Under the pieces are notes generated by a model. That model ran no database searches. It was given only the letters and a program-made list of their open reading frames with translations, and had not been told where the DNA came from. 64,000 nucleotides of DNA, from contig NZ_VMBG01000001.1 of the NCBI RefSeq assembly GCF_007559335.1, forward strand, positions 2,381,946-2,445,945. The letters are read 5' to 3'. The stretch is from Rariglobus hedericola. Lineage in GTDB: Bacteria > Verrucomicrobiota > Verrucomicrobiia > Opitutales > Opitutaceae. The translations under genes were made by a program, and so were the position numbers. Below are positions 1 through 9,157 of the stretch, one piece after another (within the stretch, counting starts at the first letter, position 1; the number at the start of each line of letters is the position of its first letter).

Positions 1-2
1 CC

Positions 3-2207
3 GACAACCTGACCGGCGTTCTAGAACGCATCATTTTCTTCAACGAGGAAAATCATTACACCATCGCGGAGTTTCGTCCAGACTCAGCCGAGGACAAAGC
101 CGCCAAGGTTACCATCACCGGGCCGCTTCCCGGCGTGCAATGCGGCGAGACGCTCCACTTGCGCGGCAGCTGGACCAAACACGCCCAGCACGGCGACCAA
201 TTTAAAATCGACTCCTTCCGCTCCGAGCTCCCGTCGAGCGTGTATGGCATCCGCAAATACCTCGGCTCCGGCCTCGTCGAGGGCATCGGCAAAGTTTACG
301 CCAACAAGATCGTCGACGCCTTCGGCACCTCGACTTTCCGCGTGTTGAGCGAGGAATCCGGCAAACTCCACGACGTTCCCGGCATCGGTAAAAAACGCGC
401 CTCCGCCATCAAGAAAGCCTGGGACGACCAGCGCGCCTTCCGCGAGCTCTACATCTTTCTCCAGACTTACGGCGTCACCACCGGCCAGTGCGTGAAGCTC
501 ATCAACAAATACGGTGGTGATGCCAAACGCATCCTGATGGAGGAGCCTTACCGCGTCGCCCGCGAAATCGACGGCATCGGCTTCAAGACCGCCGATCGCA
601 TCGCCATCAATCTCGGTTACGCCAACGACGCCCCGCCCCGCCTCGACGCCGGTCTGCTTTACGCGATGGAAACCCTCCAGGAGGAAGGCCACACTGCCAT
701 CCTCGAGGCCGGCCTCATCGACTACGCCGCCCCGCTCCTCGAAACCGAAGCACGCTACCTCGAAGCCCGCATCAACGCCCTCGTCGAAACCAAACAGCTC
801 GTCCGCCACGCCCCCGCCGGCGTCGCCGCCCCGCTCCCCGGTTCGTCCCTTATCCAGCTGCCCGTCAACGACCGCGCCGAACAAAAAATCGCCGCCACCA
901 TCACCCGCCTCGGCAAAACCGGCAGCGGACTCCCCCCGATCAAGACCGATGCCGCCGTCGAATGGGCCGAGCAAAAAGCCGGCTTCACCTTCGCCGACCA
1001 GCAGCGCGTCGGCCTCAAAAATGCCCTCGTCTCCAAAATCTCGATACTCACCGGCGGTCCGGGAACGGGTAAAACCACCATCCTCCGCGCCCTCGTCGAT
1101 ATTCTGAAAGCCAAGAAAATCCGCGTGCACCTCGCCGCACCCACCGGCCGCGCCGCGCAACGCCTTGCCGAGACGACCGGCGGCTTCGCGTCCACCATCC
1201 ACCGCCTCCTCAAATACGATCCGTCCAAAGGCGGTTTTGTTGCCAACGAGCACCAGCCCCTCGCCACCGATTTCCTCATCGTGGACGAGGCCTCGATGCT
1301 CGACACGCGCCTCGCCGCCGCCCTTCTGCAAGCCGTCCCGTCCCGCGCCCACCTGCTCCTCGTGGGTGACATCGACCAGCTCCCGTCCGTCGGCGCCGGT
1401 AACGTCCTAAAGGACTTGATCGCCACGGAGCACGTCCCCGTCACGCGCCTCAACGTCATCTACCGTCAGAAGGGCCAGAGCCAGATCGTCACCACCGCGC
1501 ACGCCATCAACGCCGGCGAACCCGGCCTCCCCCCGTCAGTCAACGAGGTCGCCGCCGCCCAGGCCTGGTCCGATCTCACGTTCATCGTCGCCGACTCCGC
1601 CGAGGACTGCATCCGCAAAACCATCCAGCTCTGCACCGAGTTCATCCCCGCGCATTATCATTGGTTCAATCCGATCAACGACGTGCAGATCCTCGCCCCG
1701 ATGCACAAGGGCACCGCCGGCGTGAGCAACTTGAACGTCCAGCTCCAGGCCGCGCTCAACCCGCACAGCAAGGGCCTGCGCGGCCCGCACGGTGAATATC
1801 GTCCGCGTGACAAGGTCATCCAGCTGCGCAACAACTACGACAAAAACCTCTTCAACGGCGACATCGGCGTGATCACCGCCATCGACACCGAGACCGGCAC
1901 CTTGACCGCGAAGTTCGACCACGACGAACACACCTTCGATCGCGGCGAATTCGGCGACCTCGCCCCCGCCTACGCCATCAGCATCCATAAATCCCAGGGC
2001 TCCGAATACCCCGTCGTCATCGTGCCGCTGCTCAAAGCGCACTTCATGATGCTCCAGCGCAACCTGCTCTACACCGCGATCACCCGCGGCAAGAAAAAGG
2101 TCTTCATCGTCGGCGAACCCGCCGCCTACGGCATGGCCGTCCGCGCCAACGACGCCCGGACCCGCACGACCCACCTGCGCGAAAAAATCACCGGTCCCGC
2201 CGCGTAA
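3..2207 (+). CDS. recD2: RecD2-type ATP-dependent DNA helicase (5' end outside window)
   Basis: Superfamily 1B DNA helicase of the RecD2/TraA type, expected to unwind DNA 5'-3' in repair or replication. The frame is open from base 3, and the first residues (DNLTGVLERIIFFNEENHYT) match the usual RecD2 N-terminus, so only a few codons are missing. An internal ATG at 135 is not the start. Helix-hairpin-helix segments follow (GIGKVYANKI, VPGIGKKRASAI), then Walker A GGPGTGKTT encoded at 1053-1079, the DEAD-like box VDEASMLD, and the C-terminal UvrD-like motif AYAISIHKSQGSEYP. The length of about 735 residues is usual for the family. The next gene starts 29 bp downstream on the same strand and may be co-transcribed. 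Confidence 0.93.
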   Translation, partial: DNLTGVLERIIFFNEENHYTIAEFRPDSAEDKAAKVTITGPLPGVQCGETLHLRGSWTKHAQHGDQFKIDSFRSELPSSVYGIRKYLGSGLVEGIGKVYANKIVDAFGTSTFRVLSEESGKLHDVPGIGKKRASAIKKAWDDQRAFRELYIFLQTYGVTTGQCVKLINKYGGDAKRILMEEPYRVAREIDGIGFKTADRIAINLGYANDAPPRLDAGLLYAMETLQEEGHTAILEAGLIDYAAPLLETEARYLEARINALVETKQLVRHAPAGVAAPLPGSSLIQLPVNDRAEQKIAATITRLGKTGSGLPPIKTDAAVEWAEQKAGFTFADQQRVGLKNALVSKISILTGGPGTGKTTILRALVDILKAKKIRVHLAAPTGRAAQRLAETTGGFASTIHRLLKYDPSKGGFVANEHQPLATDFLIVDEASMLDTRLAAALLQAVPSRAHLLLVGDIDQLPSVGAGNVLKDLIATEHVPVTRLNVIYRQKGQSQIVTTAHAINAGEPGLPPSVNEVAAAQAWSDLTFIVADSAEDCIRKTIQLCTEFIPAHYHWFNPINDVQILAPMHKGTAGVSNLNVQLQAALNPHSKGLRGPHGEYRPRDKVIQLRNNYDKNLFNGDIGVITAIDTETGTLTAKFDHDEHTFDRGEFGDLAPAYAISIHKSQGSEYPVVIVPLLKAHFMMLQRNLLYTAITRGKKKVFIVGEPAAYGMAVRANDARTRTTHLREKITGPAA

Positions 2208-2236
2208 CAAATCGCGTCGCGCCCCATTTCGAGACC

Positions 2237-3145
2237 ATGCCCGCCCGCCACTCCGCGTCATTTTTCCTCGTCCTCATCGACGCCCGTCCGCTCCAGCACG
2301 CAGCCTGGTCCGAATTCCACGCCGCCCGCAAACTCGCCGAAAAGGCCGCCCGGGATCTCCACCGTCACGAGGAAACGGATACACTTGCCTACGAGCGCTG
2401 GCTGCACGGCACGTTTCCCCAGCTCGTCACCACCCTCCGCGAACTCCACGCCGAGGTTACGCGCAAAGCGCGTGACATGCACCACGCCCAGTTCATGGCC
2501 AACGTCACCGGCCGCTCCGTCAAAAAAGTCTGGAAGGAAAACCGCGAAGACGAGGCCGACCCCGCAGCCGACGAACGCGACCACGAACCCGAATCCGAAC
2601 ACGAATCGTCCTCCCACTCCGACTACACGCGCGCTGACGACGATGGGGATGATGATGAGTTCGCCTCGCGACCATCCGCGCCCACGCCTGACAGTCCCGC
2701 TGCCCGCGACATCTACCGCCGTCTCGTCCAACACCTGCACCCCGACCGCGGCGGCGAGTGGACACCCGCGCGCGAAAATCTCTGGCACCAAGTCCAGCAA
2801 GCCTGGGCCGCGCGCGATGCCGATTGGCTCTCCCGCCTCGAAATCGAATGGGACACCGCCAACGACCAGATCGGCCCCGATTCCTCGTTGAGCCGCTTGC
2901 GTCGCGCCATTGCCGAGCTGCACGCCGCCCGCCGCGACACCGAACGCAAACTCCGCAACTACCGCCACTCCCCCGCCTGGCGTTTCACCTTGTCCGAGAA
3001 AAAACGCCCCCAACTCCAGCGCCGCCTGAACTCAGAGCTTCAGGAAGACCTCGTCGCCCTCCAGCGCCACCTCGCCTACCTCAACGACACCATCGCCGCC
3101 TGGGAATCACCGACTCCCTCCGAGCGCCGCCACCGCGCAAAGTAA
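2237..3145 (+). CDS. J-domain-like protein with acidic linker
   Basis: 302-residue soluble protein. Residues 158-195 resemble the second half of a DnaJ J-domain: the invariant HPD is at 168-170, inside LVQHLHPDRGGEW, followed by a helix with the spacing of J-domain helix III. No Gly/Phe region or zinc-finger domain follows. Residues 105-142 form an Asp/Glu/His-rich, probably disordered linker, and the N-terminal third and the C-terminus are predicted helical. A role as an Hsp70 co-chaperone, or a partner of the upstream helicase, is only inferred from the HPD motif and the neighbourhood. The ATG at 2237 lies 29 bp after the helicase stop. Confidence 0.75.
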   Translation: MPARHSASFFLVLIDARPLQHAAWSEFHAARKLAEKAARDLHRHEETDTLAYERWLHGTFPQLVTTLRELHAEVTRKARDMHHAQFMANVTGRSVKKVWKENREDEADPAADERDHEPESEHESSSHSDYTRADDDGDDDEFASRPSAPTPDSPAARDIYRRLVQHLHPDRGGEWTPARENLWHQVQQAWAARDADWLSRLEIEWDTANDQIGPDSSLSRLRRAIAELHAARRDTERKLRNYRHSPAWRFTLSEKKRPQLQRRLNSELQEDLVALQRHLAYLNDTIAAWESPTPSERRHRAK

Positions 3146-3238
3146 CCCGCCAGGTTACATTTCTGCGCACACCTCGTTCCGGGAACATCAGCGGTCTCTT
3201 GCCTTTCCCTTTAACCCCACCTTCCGTTTCCTCCCCCA

Positions 3239-3859
3239 ATGAACGTTCAAGCCCGCATCTCCAAGGAATGGCGCCGCCGCATGACCATGATGGCCCTCAT
3301 GCTCAATGGCTCGGCGCTCTGGTTCTGCTACGACGGTTTTATCGCCTGGCCTTCCGAGGAAGCCCGCTACCAGCAGCTTGTCACCCTCACCGCCGGCTCC
3401 CTCGCGGTGGACGAAACTCCCACCGATAAAAACCCCGAGGTCGTCCGCGCGTGGACCGCTTACGCCGCCGCCAACAAACTTCCTGAAAAACTCCCAAAGC
3501 ATCGCAGCGAGGGCGACCTGTCCGGACAACGCACCATCGGTGGCATCCTTCTGGCCATCGGCCTCGGCTTCGTCGGCTGGGTGCTCCTCCAACACCGCAA
3601 GAGCGTGCGCGCCGATGGCGACATCATCACCGGTGCCGGCGGTGAAACCGTCCACCTCGACACCATCGTGGACATGGATCGCCGCAAATGGGCCAACAAG
3701 GGCATCGCCTACGCCATCTATGAAGTGGACGGCAAACGCCGCCGCCTCTGCCTCGACGACCACAAGTTCATCGGCTGCGAGGCCATCATCCTCGAGGCCG
3801 AGCGCCGCATCGCCGCCCGTTCCACACCTCCGGCCACCGATCCCACGGTGGTTTCGTAA
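3239..3859 (+). CDS. Conserved hypothetical membrane protein, two TM segments
   Basis: 206 residues with a hydrophobic segment near residues 15-36 and a clear transmembrane helix near 99-117 (GGILLAIGLGFVGWVLL), followed by a basic stretch and a C-terminal soluble domain of about 85 residues. That domain contains ADGDIITGAGGETVHLDTI and could be a small beta-rich fold. I do not recognise the family. The gene stands alone: 93 bp after the J-domain-like gene and 144 bp before the M16 peptidase. The spacer 3860-4003 shows no clear regulatory motif. Confidence 0.7.
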   Translation: MNVQARISKEWRRRMTMMALMLNGSALWFCYDGFIAWPSEEARYQQLVTLTAGSLAVDETPTDKNPEVVRAWTAYAAANKLPEKLPKHRSEGDLSGQRTIGGILLAIGLGFVGWVLLQHRKSVRADGDIITGAGGETVHLDTIVDMDRRKWANKGIAYAIYEVDGKRRRLCLDDHKFIGCEAIILEAERRIAARSTPPATDPTVVS

Positions 3860-4003
3860 ACCGCCGGTCTGTCCGTCAGCGACGTCGCGGCGCGTATCAT
3901 AAACTGGCGGACCAGGGTGCAACTGCCCTTGCACCGTTTCGCGTGTCGTTTCACTTTTTCGCGGACCCTCCGCACTTCGGCCGGGTCACAGTTTCTCCAC
4001 TCC

Positions 4004-5386
4004 ATGATCACACCTCGCCTGTTTCTGTGCGCCTTGCTGCTGCCGGTTCTTGCCGCCCGCGCCGCCGACACCCCCGCCCCCGTCACTGCTGAAGGCTTCA
4101 AGTATGTGAAGACCCTCGGCGGCATCTCCGAATACACGCTCGATGCCAACGGCCTCCAGGTCCTCGTCCTCCCCGATCACTCCGCGCCCGTGGTCACCTT
4201 CATGGTCACCTACCGCGTCGGCTCGCGCAACGAGGTCACCGGCACTACTGGCGCGACCCACCTCCTCGAGCACCTAATGTTCAAGGGCACGCCCAACTTT
4301 AATCGCGAGAAGGGCAACAGCGTTGATCAACTCCTCGAGCGCGTCGGCGCCGTTTACAACGCCACGACATGGCTCGATCGCACCAACTACTACGCGAATC
4401 TCGGCAAGGACCACCTCGATGCCTACGTCGCCATCGAGTCCGACCGCATGCGCAACCTCTGGCTGCGCGACTCCGACCGCAAACCCGAGATGACCGTCGT
4501 GCGCAACGAATTCGAGATCGGTGAAAACAATCCCATCCAGGCCCTCGACAAGGAAATATCCGCCGCCGCCTACGTCGCACATCCGTATCACCACTCCACC
4601 ATCGGCTGGCGCAGCGACATCGAGAATGTGCCCATCGAAAAACTGAAACAGTTCTACGACACCTTCTACTGGCCCGACAACGCCACTGTCACCGTCATCG
4701 GTGATGTCGATCCCGCCGCCGCCCTCGCGATCGTCAAAAAACATTACGGCGCCATCCCGAAGTCCCCCTCGCCCATCCCGCAGGTTTACACCGAGGAGCC
4801 CGCGCAATCCGGCCCGCGCCGCGTCACCGTCAAACGCGCCGGCCAGCTCGGCGTCGTCGGCATCGCCTACAAAACCCCTGCCGCCCGCCATGCCGACACC
4901 CCCGCCCTTCAGGTCCTCGGCTCCATCCTCTCATCGGGTAAAAACAGCCGCCTCTACCGCGCCCTCACCGACAAAAATCTCACCACCGGCGTGAGCGTTG
5001 ACACGGGCTTTTTCCACGATCCGTCCCTCGCCACGATCTACGCCAGCCTCGCTCCCAGCGCCCAGCACGCCGAGGTCGAAAAAATCGCCCTCGCCGAAGT
5101 CGCTACGCTCAAAAAAGACGGCGTCACCCAAGCCGAGGTAGATTCCGCCATCAGCCAGTTGATCGCGTCCTCCGCCTACGCCCGCGACGGCGCGTTCGCC
5201 ATCGCCAGCAACCTCAACGAATTCATCTCCAGCGGCGACTGGACGCTCTACGTCACCATCGACGAGGCCATTAAGAAGGTCACTGCGGCCGACGTGAAAC
5301 GCGTAGCCAACGAATACTTCGACGAAGACCAAAGCACCACCGGCTGGTTCATCCCCGTGCTCCCGCCCGAAGCCGCCGCCCAGTAA
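4004..5386 (+). CDS. Secreted M16B zinc peptidase, catalytic subunit
   Basis: Insulinase-family (M16B) metallopeptidase of about 460 residues with a signal peptide (residues 1-21, ending AARA). The inverted zinc motif HxxEH is intact as HLLEH at residues 86-90, and the downstream zinc-ligand region VVRNEFEIGENN is present. Two M16 half-domains follow. An upstream in-frame start at 3917 would place 29 non-secretory residues before the signal peptide, so 4004 is preferred. The next gene, 21 bp downstream, encodes the complementary non-zinc subunit; such pairs form heterodimers. It probably degrades peptides in the periplasm or outside the cell. Confidence 0.9.
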   Translation: MITPRLFLCALLLPVLAARAADTPAPVTAEGFKYVKTLGGISEYTLDANGLQVLVLPDHSAPVVTFMVTYRVGSRNEVTGTTGATHLLEHLMFKGTPNFNREKGNSVDQLLERVGAVYNATTWLDRTNYYANLGKDHLDAYVAIESDRMRNLWLRDSDRKPEMTVVRNEFEIGENNPIQALDKEISAAAYVAHPYHHSTIGWRSDIENVPIEKLKQFYDTFYWPDNATVTVIGDVDPAAALAIVKKHYGAIPKSPSPIPQVYTEEPAQSGPRRVTVKRAGQLGVVGIAYKTPAARHADTPALQVLGSILSSGKNSRLYRALTDKNLTTGVSVDTGFFHDPSLATIYASLAPSAQHAEVEKIALAEVATLKKDGVTQAEVDSAISQLIASSAYARDGAFAIASNLNEFISSGDWTLYVTIDEAIKKVTAADVKRVANEYFDEDQSTTGWFIPVLPPEAAAQ

Positions 5387-5407
5387 TCACGACGCGCCCT
5401 CCCTACC

Positions 5408-6769
5408 ATGAAACGCACTTCTCCGTTCTCCGTCCTCCGTCTTCTGTCCTCAGTCACAGCCGTCCTCTGTCTGCTGGCCTCCGCTCCGCTCGCCCGCGCG
5501 GCCATCGCCGACCACGTCGTGCGCAGCACCATCGCCGGAGTCGATGTCGTCGCCTACAAAACCGGCGTGCAGGATGTCGTCACCTTCCGCGGCTCGCTCC
5601 CCGCCGGTGATTCGTTTTCACCGGCCGAAAACCTCGCCATCGCCACCCTCACCGGCGGCATGCTGGACAAGGGAACAACCACGCAGGACAAATTCGCCAT
5701 CGCGCAAAAACTCGACGCCGTCGGCGCCGAACTCACGTTTGCCGTGGACGACACCATGCTCGTATTCAGCGGCAAGTGCCTGAGCAAAGACGTCCCGCTC
5801 GTCATCAGCCTGCTCGCCGAACAACTCCGCTCGCCCGCGTTTTCCGAAGAGGAATTCACCAAGCTCAAGAAACAGATCGCCGGCCGTCTCCAGCGCGCGC
5901 TCGAACAAACCGGCTACCGCGCCGGCCAGGCCTTCGCCGCCTCGGTGTATCCGCCTGGCCACCCCAACTACGAGCCGTCCACCGACGCCTTTCTCGCCGC
6001 GCTCAATACCGCAACCGTGGCGGATCTCCGCGCCTTCCACGCCAAATACTACGGTCCGGCCGAACTCACGCTCGTCGCTGTCGGCGATGTCGACATCGAT
6101 GCCCTCAAGGCCGACGTCACCAAAGCCTTTGCCGGTTGGTCCGGCGGTGTGAAGCACCCCGACTATCCGCGCATCGCAACCGAAAAGGATTTCGAGCGCG
6201 ACCAGACCGTGTTCATGGCCGACAAGCCCAACGTGAGCGTGATCCTCGGCCAGGCCAGCGGGCTCCGCTACACGGATCCCGATGCCCTGCCCCTGCGCGT
6301 CGCCACGACGATTCTCGGCAGTGGTTTCACCGGTCGCCTCATGGCCACGGTGCGCGATCAGGAAGGCCTCACCTACGGCATCGGCGCACGCATCGGCAAC
6401 GACACCTTTACCGAAGGCGACTGGCGCATCATCGCCAACTTCGCGCCCGATCTCCTCGAAAAAGGTCTCGCCTCCACCCGCCGCGAATTGAAGTCGTGGT
6501 ATGAACAGGGCGTGACCTCCGCCGAAGTCGACCGCACCAAGACCAACCTCGCCGGCAGCTTCCAGGTCGGCCTCGCCACGACCGACGGCCTCGCCGGCGC
6601 GATCCTCACTACGATCCACCGCGGCTACCCGCTCGGCTGGCTCGACGACTACACCAACAACCTCAACGCCGTGACGCTCGACCAGGTCAACGCCGCCATA
6701 AAAAAACACCTGAACCCCGACAACTTCGTCCTCATCAAAGCCGGCTCCGTCCCGACGATCGCGAAGTAA
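5408..6769 (+). CDS. Secreted M16B peptidase-like partner subunit (no zinc site)
   Basis: 453-residue M16 homologue with a signal peptide (cleavage near ARAA, residue 31). At the place of HxxEH it reads IATLTGGMLDKGT, so the zinc ligands are lost. It keeps the C-terminal-domain R/Y signature VRDQEGLTYGIG that inactive M16B subunits contribute to the shared active site. Together with the gene 21 bp upstream this is the classic active/inactive M16B pair. Bases 5420-5465, coding for the signal peptide, are a run of TCCGTCCTCCGTCTTC-like repeats resembling the spacer repeat at 63364-63435. Confidence 0.9.
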   Translation: MKRTSPFSVLRLLSSVTAVLCLLASAPLARAAIADHVVRSTIAGVDVVAYKTGVQDVVTFRGSLPAGDSFSPAENLAIATLTGGMLDKGTTTQDKFAIAQKLDAVGAELTFAVDDTMLVFSGKCLSKDVPLVISLLAEQLRSPAFSEEEFTKLKKQIAGRLQRALEQTGYRAGQAFAASVYPPGHPNYEPSTDAFLAALNTATVADLRAFHAKYYGPAELTLVAVGDVDIDALKADVTKAFAGWSGGVKHPDYPRIATEKDFERDQTVFMADKPNVSVILGQASGLRYTDPDALPLRVATTILGSGFTGRLMATVRDQEGLTYGIGARIGNDTFTEGDWRIIANFAPDLLEKGLASTRRELKSWYEQGVTSAEVDRTKTNLAGSFQVGLATTDGLAGAILTTIHRGYPLGWLDDYTNNLNAVTLDQVNAAIKKHLNPDNFVLIKAGSVPTIAK

Positions 6770-6788
6770 TCCTCGTTTCGTCCTCACA

Positions 6789-6827
6789 AAAAAGGCCGCG
6801 CAAGTCATCGACTTGCGCGGCCTTTTT
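6789..6827. terminator. Bidirectional rho-independent terminator
   Basis: Perfect 18-bp inverted repeat (6789-6806 and 6810-6827) with a 3-base ATC loop. A-tract on the left and T-tract on the right, so it works in both directions. It separates the convergent M16 peptidase and FAD oxidoreductase genes. Confidence 0.93.
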
Positions 6828-6838
6828 GTGGCGGTTGC

Positions 6839-8161
6839 TCAGACAAACGCGCCCTGCTTACGGAGCGTTTCACGCAACAATTTCGCATCGAGGTCGCGCG
6901 TCGATTTCAGGCCCAGCTTCACGCACAGCGCCGCCGCCGCGCCCGCGCCTTCGCCGATCGCCATCACCTGCGGGGTGATGCGGATCGCGGCATGCGCCTC
7001 GTGCGAACTGTCCACGCAGCGCGAGGCAATCAGGAGGTTGTCCACACCTTGCGCACGAATCGTGCGGTAGGGCACGCCATACCATTTACCTTCGGGCGGA
7101 TACACGCGCTCCGTGCCTTCACCCGTGGGGCTGTGGATGTCGATGAACCAGTTGCCGCAGGCAATGCAGTCCTCGAACGGCGTCACCTCGACGATGTCCT
7201 TTGTGGAGACCGTATAATCTCCACGGATACGCCGCGATTCACGCACGCCGATGTGCGGCGCGGTCTCGGACACCACGGCATTTTCAAAGCCCGGGATATT
7301 CTTGCGCATAAACGCGGCGACCTCCGCCACCTGGCGGCGCGCCTCGACCATCGCATCGGTCACATCGCGCAGCTTCGTCGCATCCTTGCCCACGATGCGC
7401 GTCGTGTTGAAATTCCATTCGCCCGGCTTCGGGTTGCGACCGGCCAGCACGTCTTCGCGCGGCACGGTGATTTCGCCGCGCGCCTTCGCCGCCTGCCACG
7501 CTTTGGCAAAATCGGGATCGGCCTGCTTCGAAGCCACCGCTCGCTCGTCGTCGACGCCGGTCATTTTGAAGATCATCGTCATCGGCTGCACGCCGCCGTC
7601 GCTCTCACGGCCTTTGTCCGCCGGCACGCCGGCCATCACGCTGACATCACCGTCACCCGAAGAATCGATCACCATCTTCGCGAGGATGACCTGACGGCCC
7701 TCCTTCGATTCGATAATCACGCCGCGAACACGGTTGCCCTCGCGGATGACCGCCGCCGCCTGCGCAAAGAACAACGGCGTCACTCCCGAATCCACGACCA
7801 GCCGGTCGAGCGCAACCTTGGCCACTTCGCTGTCGTAGGTGCCGCCGCCACCCCAACCGTCGTGTGCGCCCCAGTGTCCTTCATTCCAACCGCCGCGCTC
7901 CTGCCAAGCGCGCACGACTTCCGCGAAAATGCCCTTCACATACGGATAAGGCATGATCGCGCTCAGGATCCCCGCAGTCCACGTGCCGCCAAAGCTGCCG
8001 AAGCGCTCGACGAGGATCGTGTTCGCGCCATTGCGCGCGGCCGAGACCGCCGCTCCGATGCCGCCGGGGCCGCCGCCAACGACCAGCACATCGCACTCGG
8101 CGATGACGGGCAACGTGCGCGCAGGCTCTTCGTAAAAACCAAGGACAGGGGTGGAACTCAT
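6839..8161 (-). CDS. FAD-dependent oxidoreductase (FAD_oxidored family)
   Basis: About 440 residues with an N-terminal dinucleotide-binding motif GGGPGG at residues 29-34, preceded by CDVLVV and followed by ILVERFGSFGGTWTAG. This pattern is typical of the PF12831 FAD-dependent oxidoreductases that are abundant in Verrucomicrobia and Planctomycetes. The C-terminal Gly-rich segment AIGEGAGAAAALC closes the flavin site. The substrate is unknown; relatives are often near sugar-catabolism genes. A TTG at 8188 would extend the frame by nine residues, but the ATG at 8161 fits the domain better. It is divergent from an AraC-type regulator 81 bp away, which probably controls it. Confidence 0.88.
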   Translation of the reverse strand: MSSTPVLGFYEEPARTLPVIAECDVLVVGGGPGGIGAAVSAARNGANTILVERFGSFGGTWTAGILSAIMPYPYVKGIFAEVVRAWQERGGWNEGHWGAHDGWGGGGTYDSEVAKVALDRLVVDSGVTPLFFAQAAAVIREGNRVRGVIIESKEGRQVILAKMVIDSSGDGDVSVMAGVPADKGRESDGGVQPMTMIFKMTGVDDERAVASKQADPDFAKAWQAAKARGEITVPREDVLAGRNPKPGEWNFNTTRIVGKDATKLRDVTDAMVEARRQVAEVAAFMRKNIPGFENAVVSETAPHIGVRESRRIRGDYTVSTKDIVEVTPFEDCIACGNWFIDIHSPTGEGTERVYPPEGKWYGVPYRTIRAQGVDNLLIASRCVDSSHEAHAAIRITPQVMAIGEGAGAAAALCVKLGLKSTRDLDAKLLRETLRKQGAFV

Positions 8162-8206
8162 GCCCACACGCTGCCACTGCGCTTCCAACTACGCCATCGG
8201 CGACGC

Positions 8207-8236
8207 TTGATAAAATTACATATAAAGTTGTAGTAT
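8207..8236 (+). promoter_or_regulatory. Candidate promoter in the divergent FAD-oxidoreductase/araC spacer
   Basis: An AT-rich island in a GC-rich spacer. TTGATA (8207-8212) and TAGTAT (8231-8236) are separated by 18 bp. If real, transcription would begin almost at the ATG at 8243, implying a leaderless or very short leader. This is weak: a visual match only. Confidence 0.35.
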
Positions 8237-8242
8237 TTAAGC

Positions 8243-9109
8243 ATGCCGCCCGCCGCGTCCGCGCCATCCACACTCACCTTTGAAGACTGGTCGTTCCTGC
8301 ACACCCGGCTGCTCTGGTGCTACGAAGGCGAAGTCGATGCGCCCAACCAACACCGGTTTTCCCAGCGCAACCAACTCTCCGCGTGGTGGATTCAAGCCGG
8401 CGCGGTCACCGTCAAACGCGGTCGTGACACTTGGACCGCGCGCGCCGGGGAATGGATGTTTTGCGGCCCGCATCCGCTGCACCAGAACTTTTCTCCCGGC
8501 GCCCGCATTCTCTCGATCAACTTCAAGCTCGAGTGGCCGTCCGGCGATTCTCTGGTCGAGCAGATCGTCGTGGCCTCCGCCGCCGGCCACCCCGCCCTCG
8601 GCAAAGCCGCCCGCTCGCTGTTGCGCTTCATCAGTCGCTGCTTCCCCGGCATCGTCACCGCGCTTCAGCCGCAGTCCGTTAAGCTCACGGACTTCTTTGA
8701 AACCCAACAGCTCTTCGCCGCCTGGACCCAGGCCTATCTGAAAACCGTGCTGGCCGCCGGCGTCGTGCCCGCGCGCATGGGCGGCCTTGATCCGCGCGTG
8801 CTCGAAGCCCTCCGCCACCTCGACCGCCACGACTGGCGCACGCCCTTCCGTGAAAAAAACCTCGCTGCCACCGCCGGCCTGAGCGCCGGCCATCTCGACC
8901 GGTTGTTCGTGCAACAACTCGGCCTCACCCCGCGCGCCTACCTGCAAAAACGCCGCCTCGAATCCGCCACCGCCACCCTCGCCGACTCCGCCGTCCCCGC
9001 CAAAAAAATTGCCTACGACCTCGGGTTTTCGTCGGCCTCGCACTTTTCGCACTGGCTGCGTCGCGCCACCGGAAAATCCCCCCGCCAGGTGCGCATCGGC
9101 ACGACTTGA
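8243..9109 (+). CDS. AraC-family transcriptional regulator
   Basis: 288 residues. An N-terminal cupin-like sensor domain (about 20-110) is followed by a C-terminal double helix-turn-helix (about 190-285). The latter contains LAATAGLSAGHLDRLFVQQL and the family-defining second helix region KKIAYDLGFSSASHFSHWLR. The start region is crowded by the divergent FAD oxidoreductase gene, its likely target. Presumably a sugar- or metabolite-responsive activator; the ligand is unknown. Confidence 0.92.
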   Translation: MPPAASAPSTLTFEDWSFLHTRLLWCYEGEVDAPNQHRFSQRNQLSAWWIQAGAVTVKRGRDTWTARAGEWMFCGPHPLHQNFSPGARILSINFKLEWPSGDSLVEQIVVASAAGHPALGKAARSLLRFISRCFPGIVTALQPQSVKLTDFFETQQLFAAWTQAYLKTVLAAGVVPARMGGLDPRVLEALRHLDRHDWRTPFREKNLAATAGLSAGHLDRLFVQQLGLTPRAYLQKRRLESATATLADSAVPAKKIAYDLGFSSASHFSHWLRRATGKSPRQVRIGTT

Positions 9110-9127
9110 AGCCAGAGTTGGCTTTTT
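9109..9127 (+). terminator. Short terminator after araC-type gene
   Basis: A 6-bp stem AAGCCA/TGGCTT with a 4-base loop and a run of five T. It overlaps the last base of the stop codon and lies just before panB. Confidence 0.5.
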
Positions 9128-9157
9128 CCCGCCAACCTGCGACGGTTGCCGCCCTGT

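Noticed and set aside
84..1352. 422-residue open frame antisense to recD2
   Set aside because: Shadow frame of a GC-rich gene; low-complexity Gly/Asp/Glu composition and no domain pattern, while the plus strand has complete helicase motifs.
5618..6808. 396-residue open frame antisense to the second M16 gene
   Set aside because: Same shadow effect; it overlaps the terminator and has no recognisable motifs.
6992..8233. 413-residue plus-strand frame opposite the FAD oxidoreductase
   Set aside because: His/Arg-rich shadow; the minus-strand frame holds the GGGPGG flavin site.
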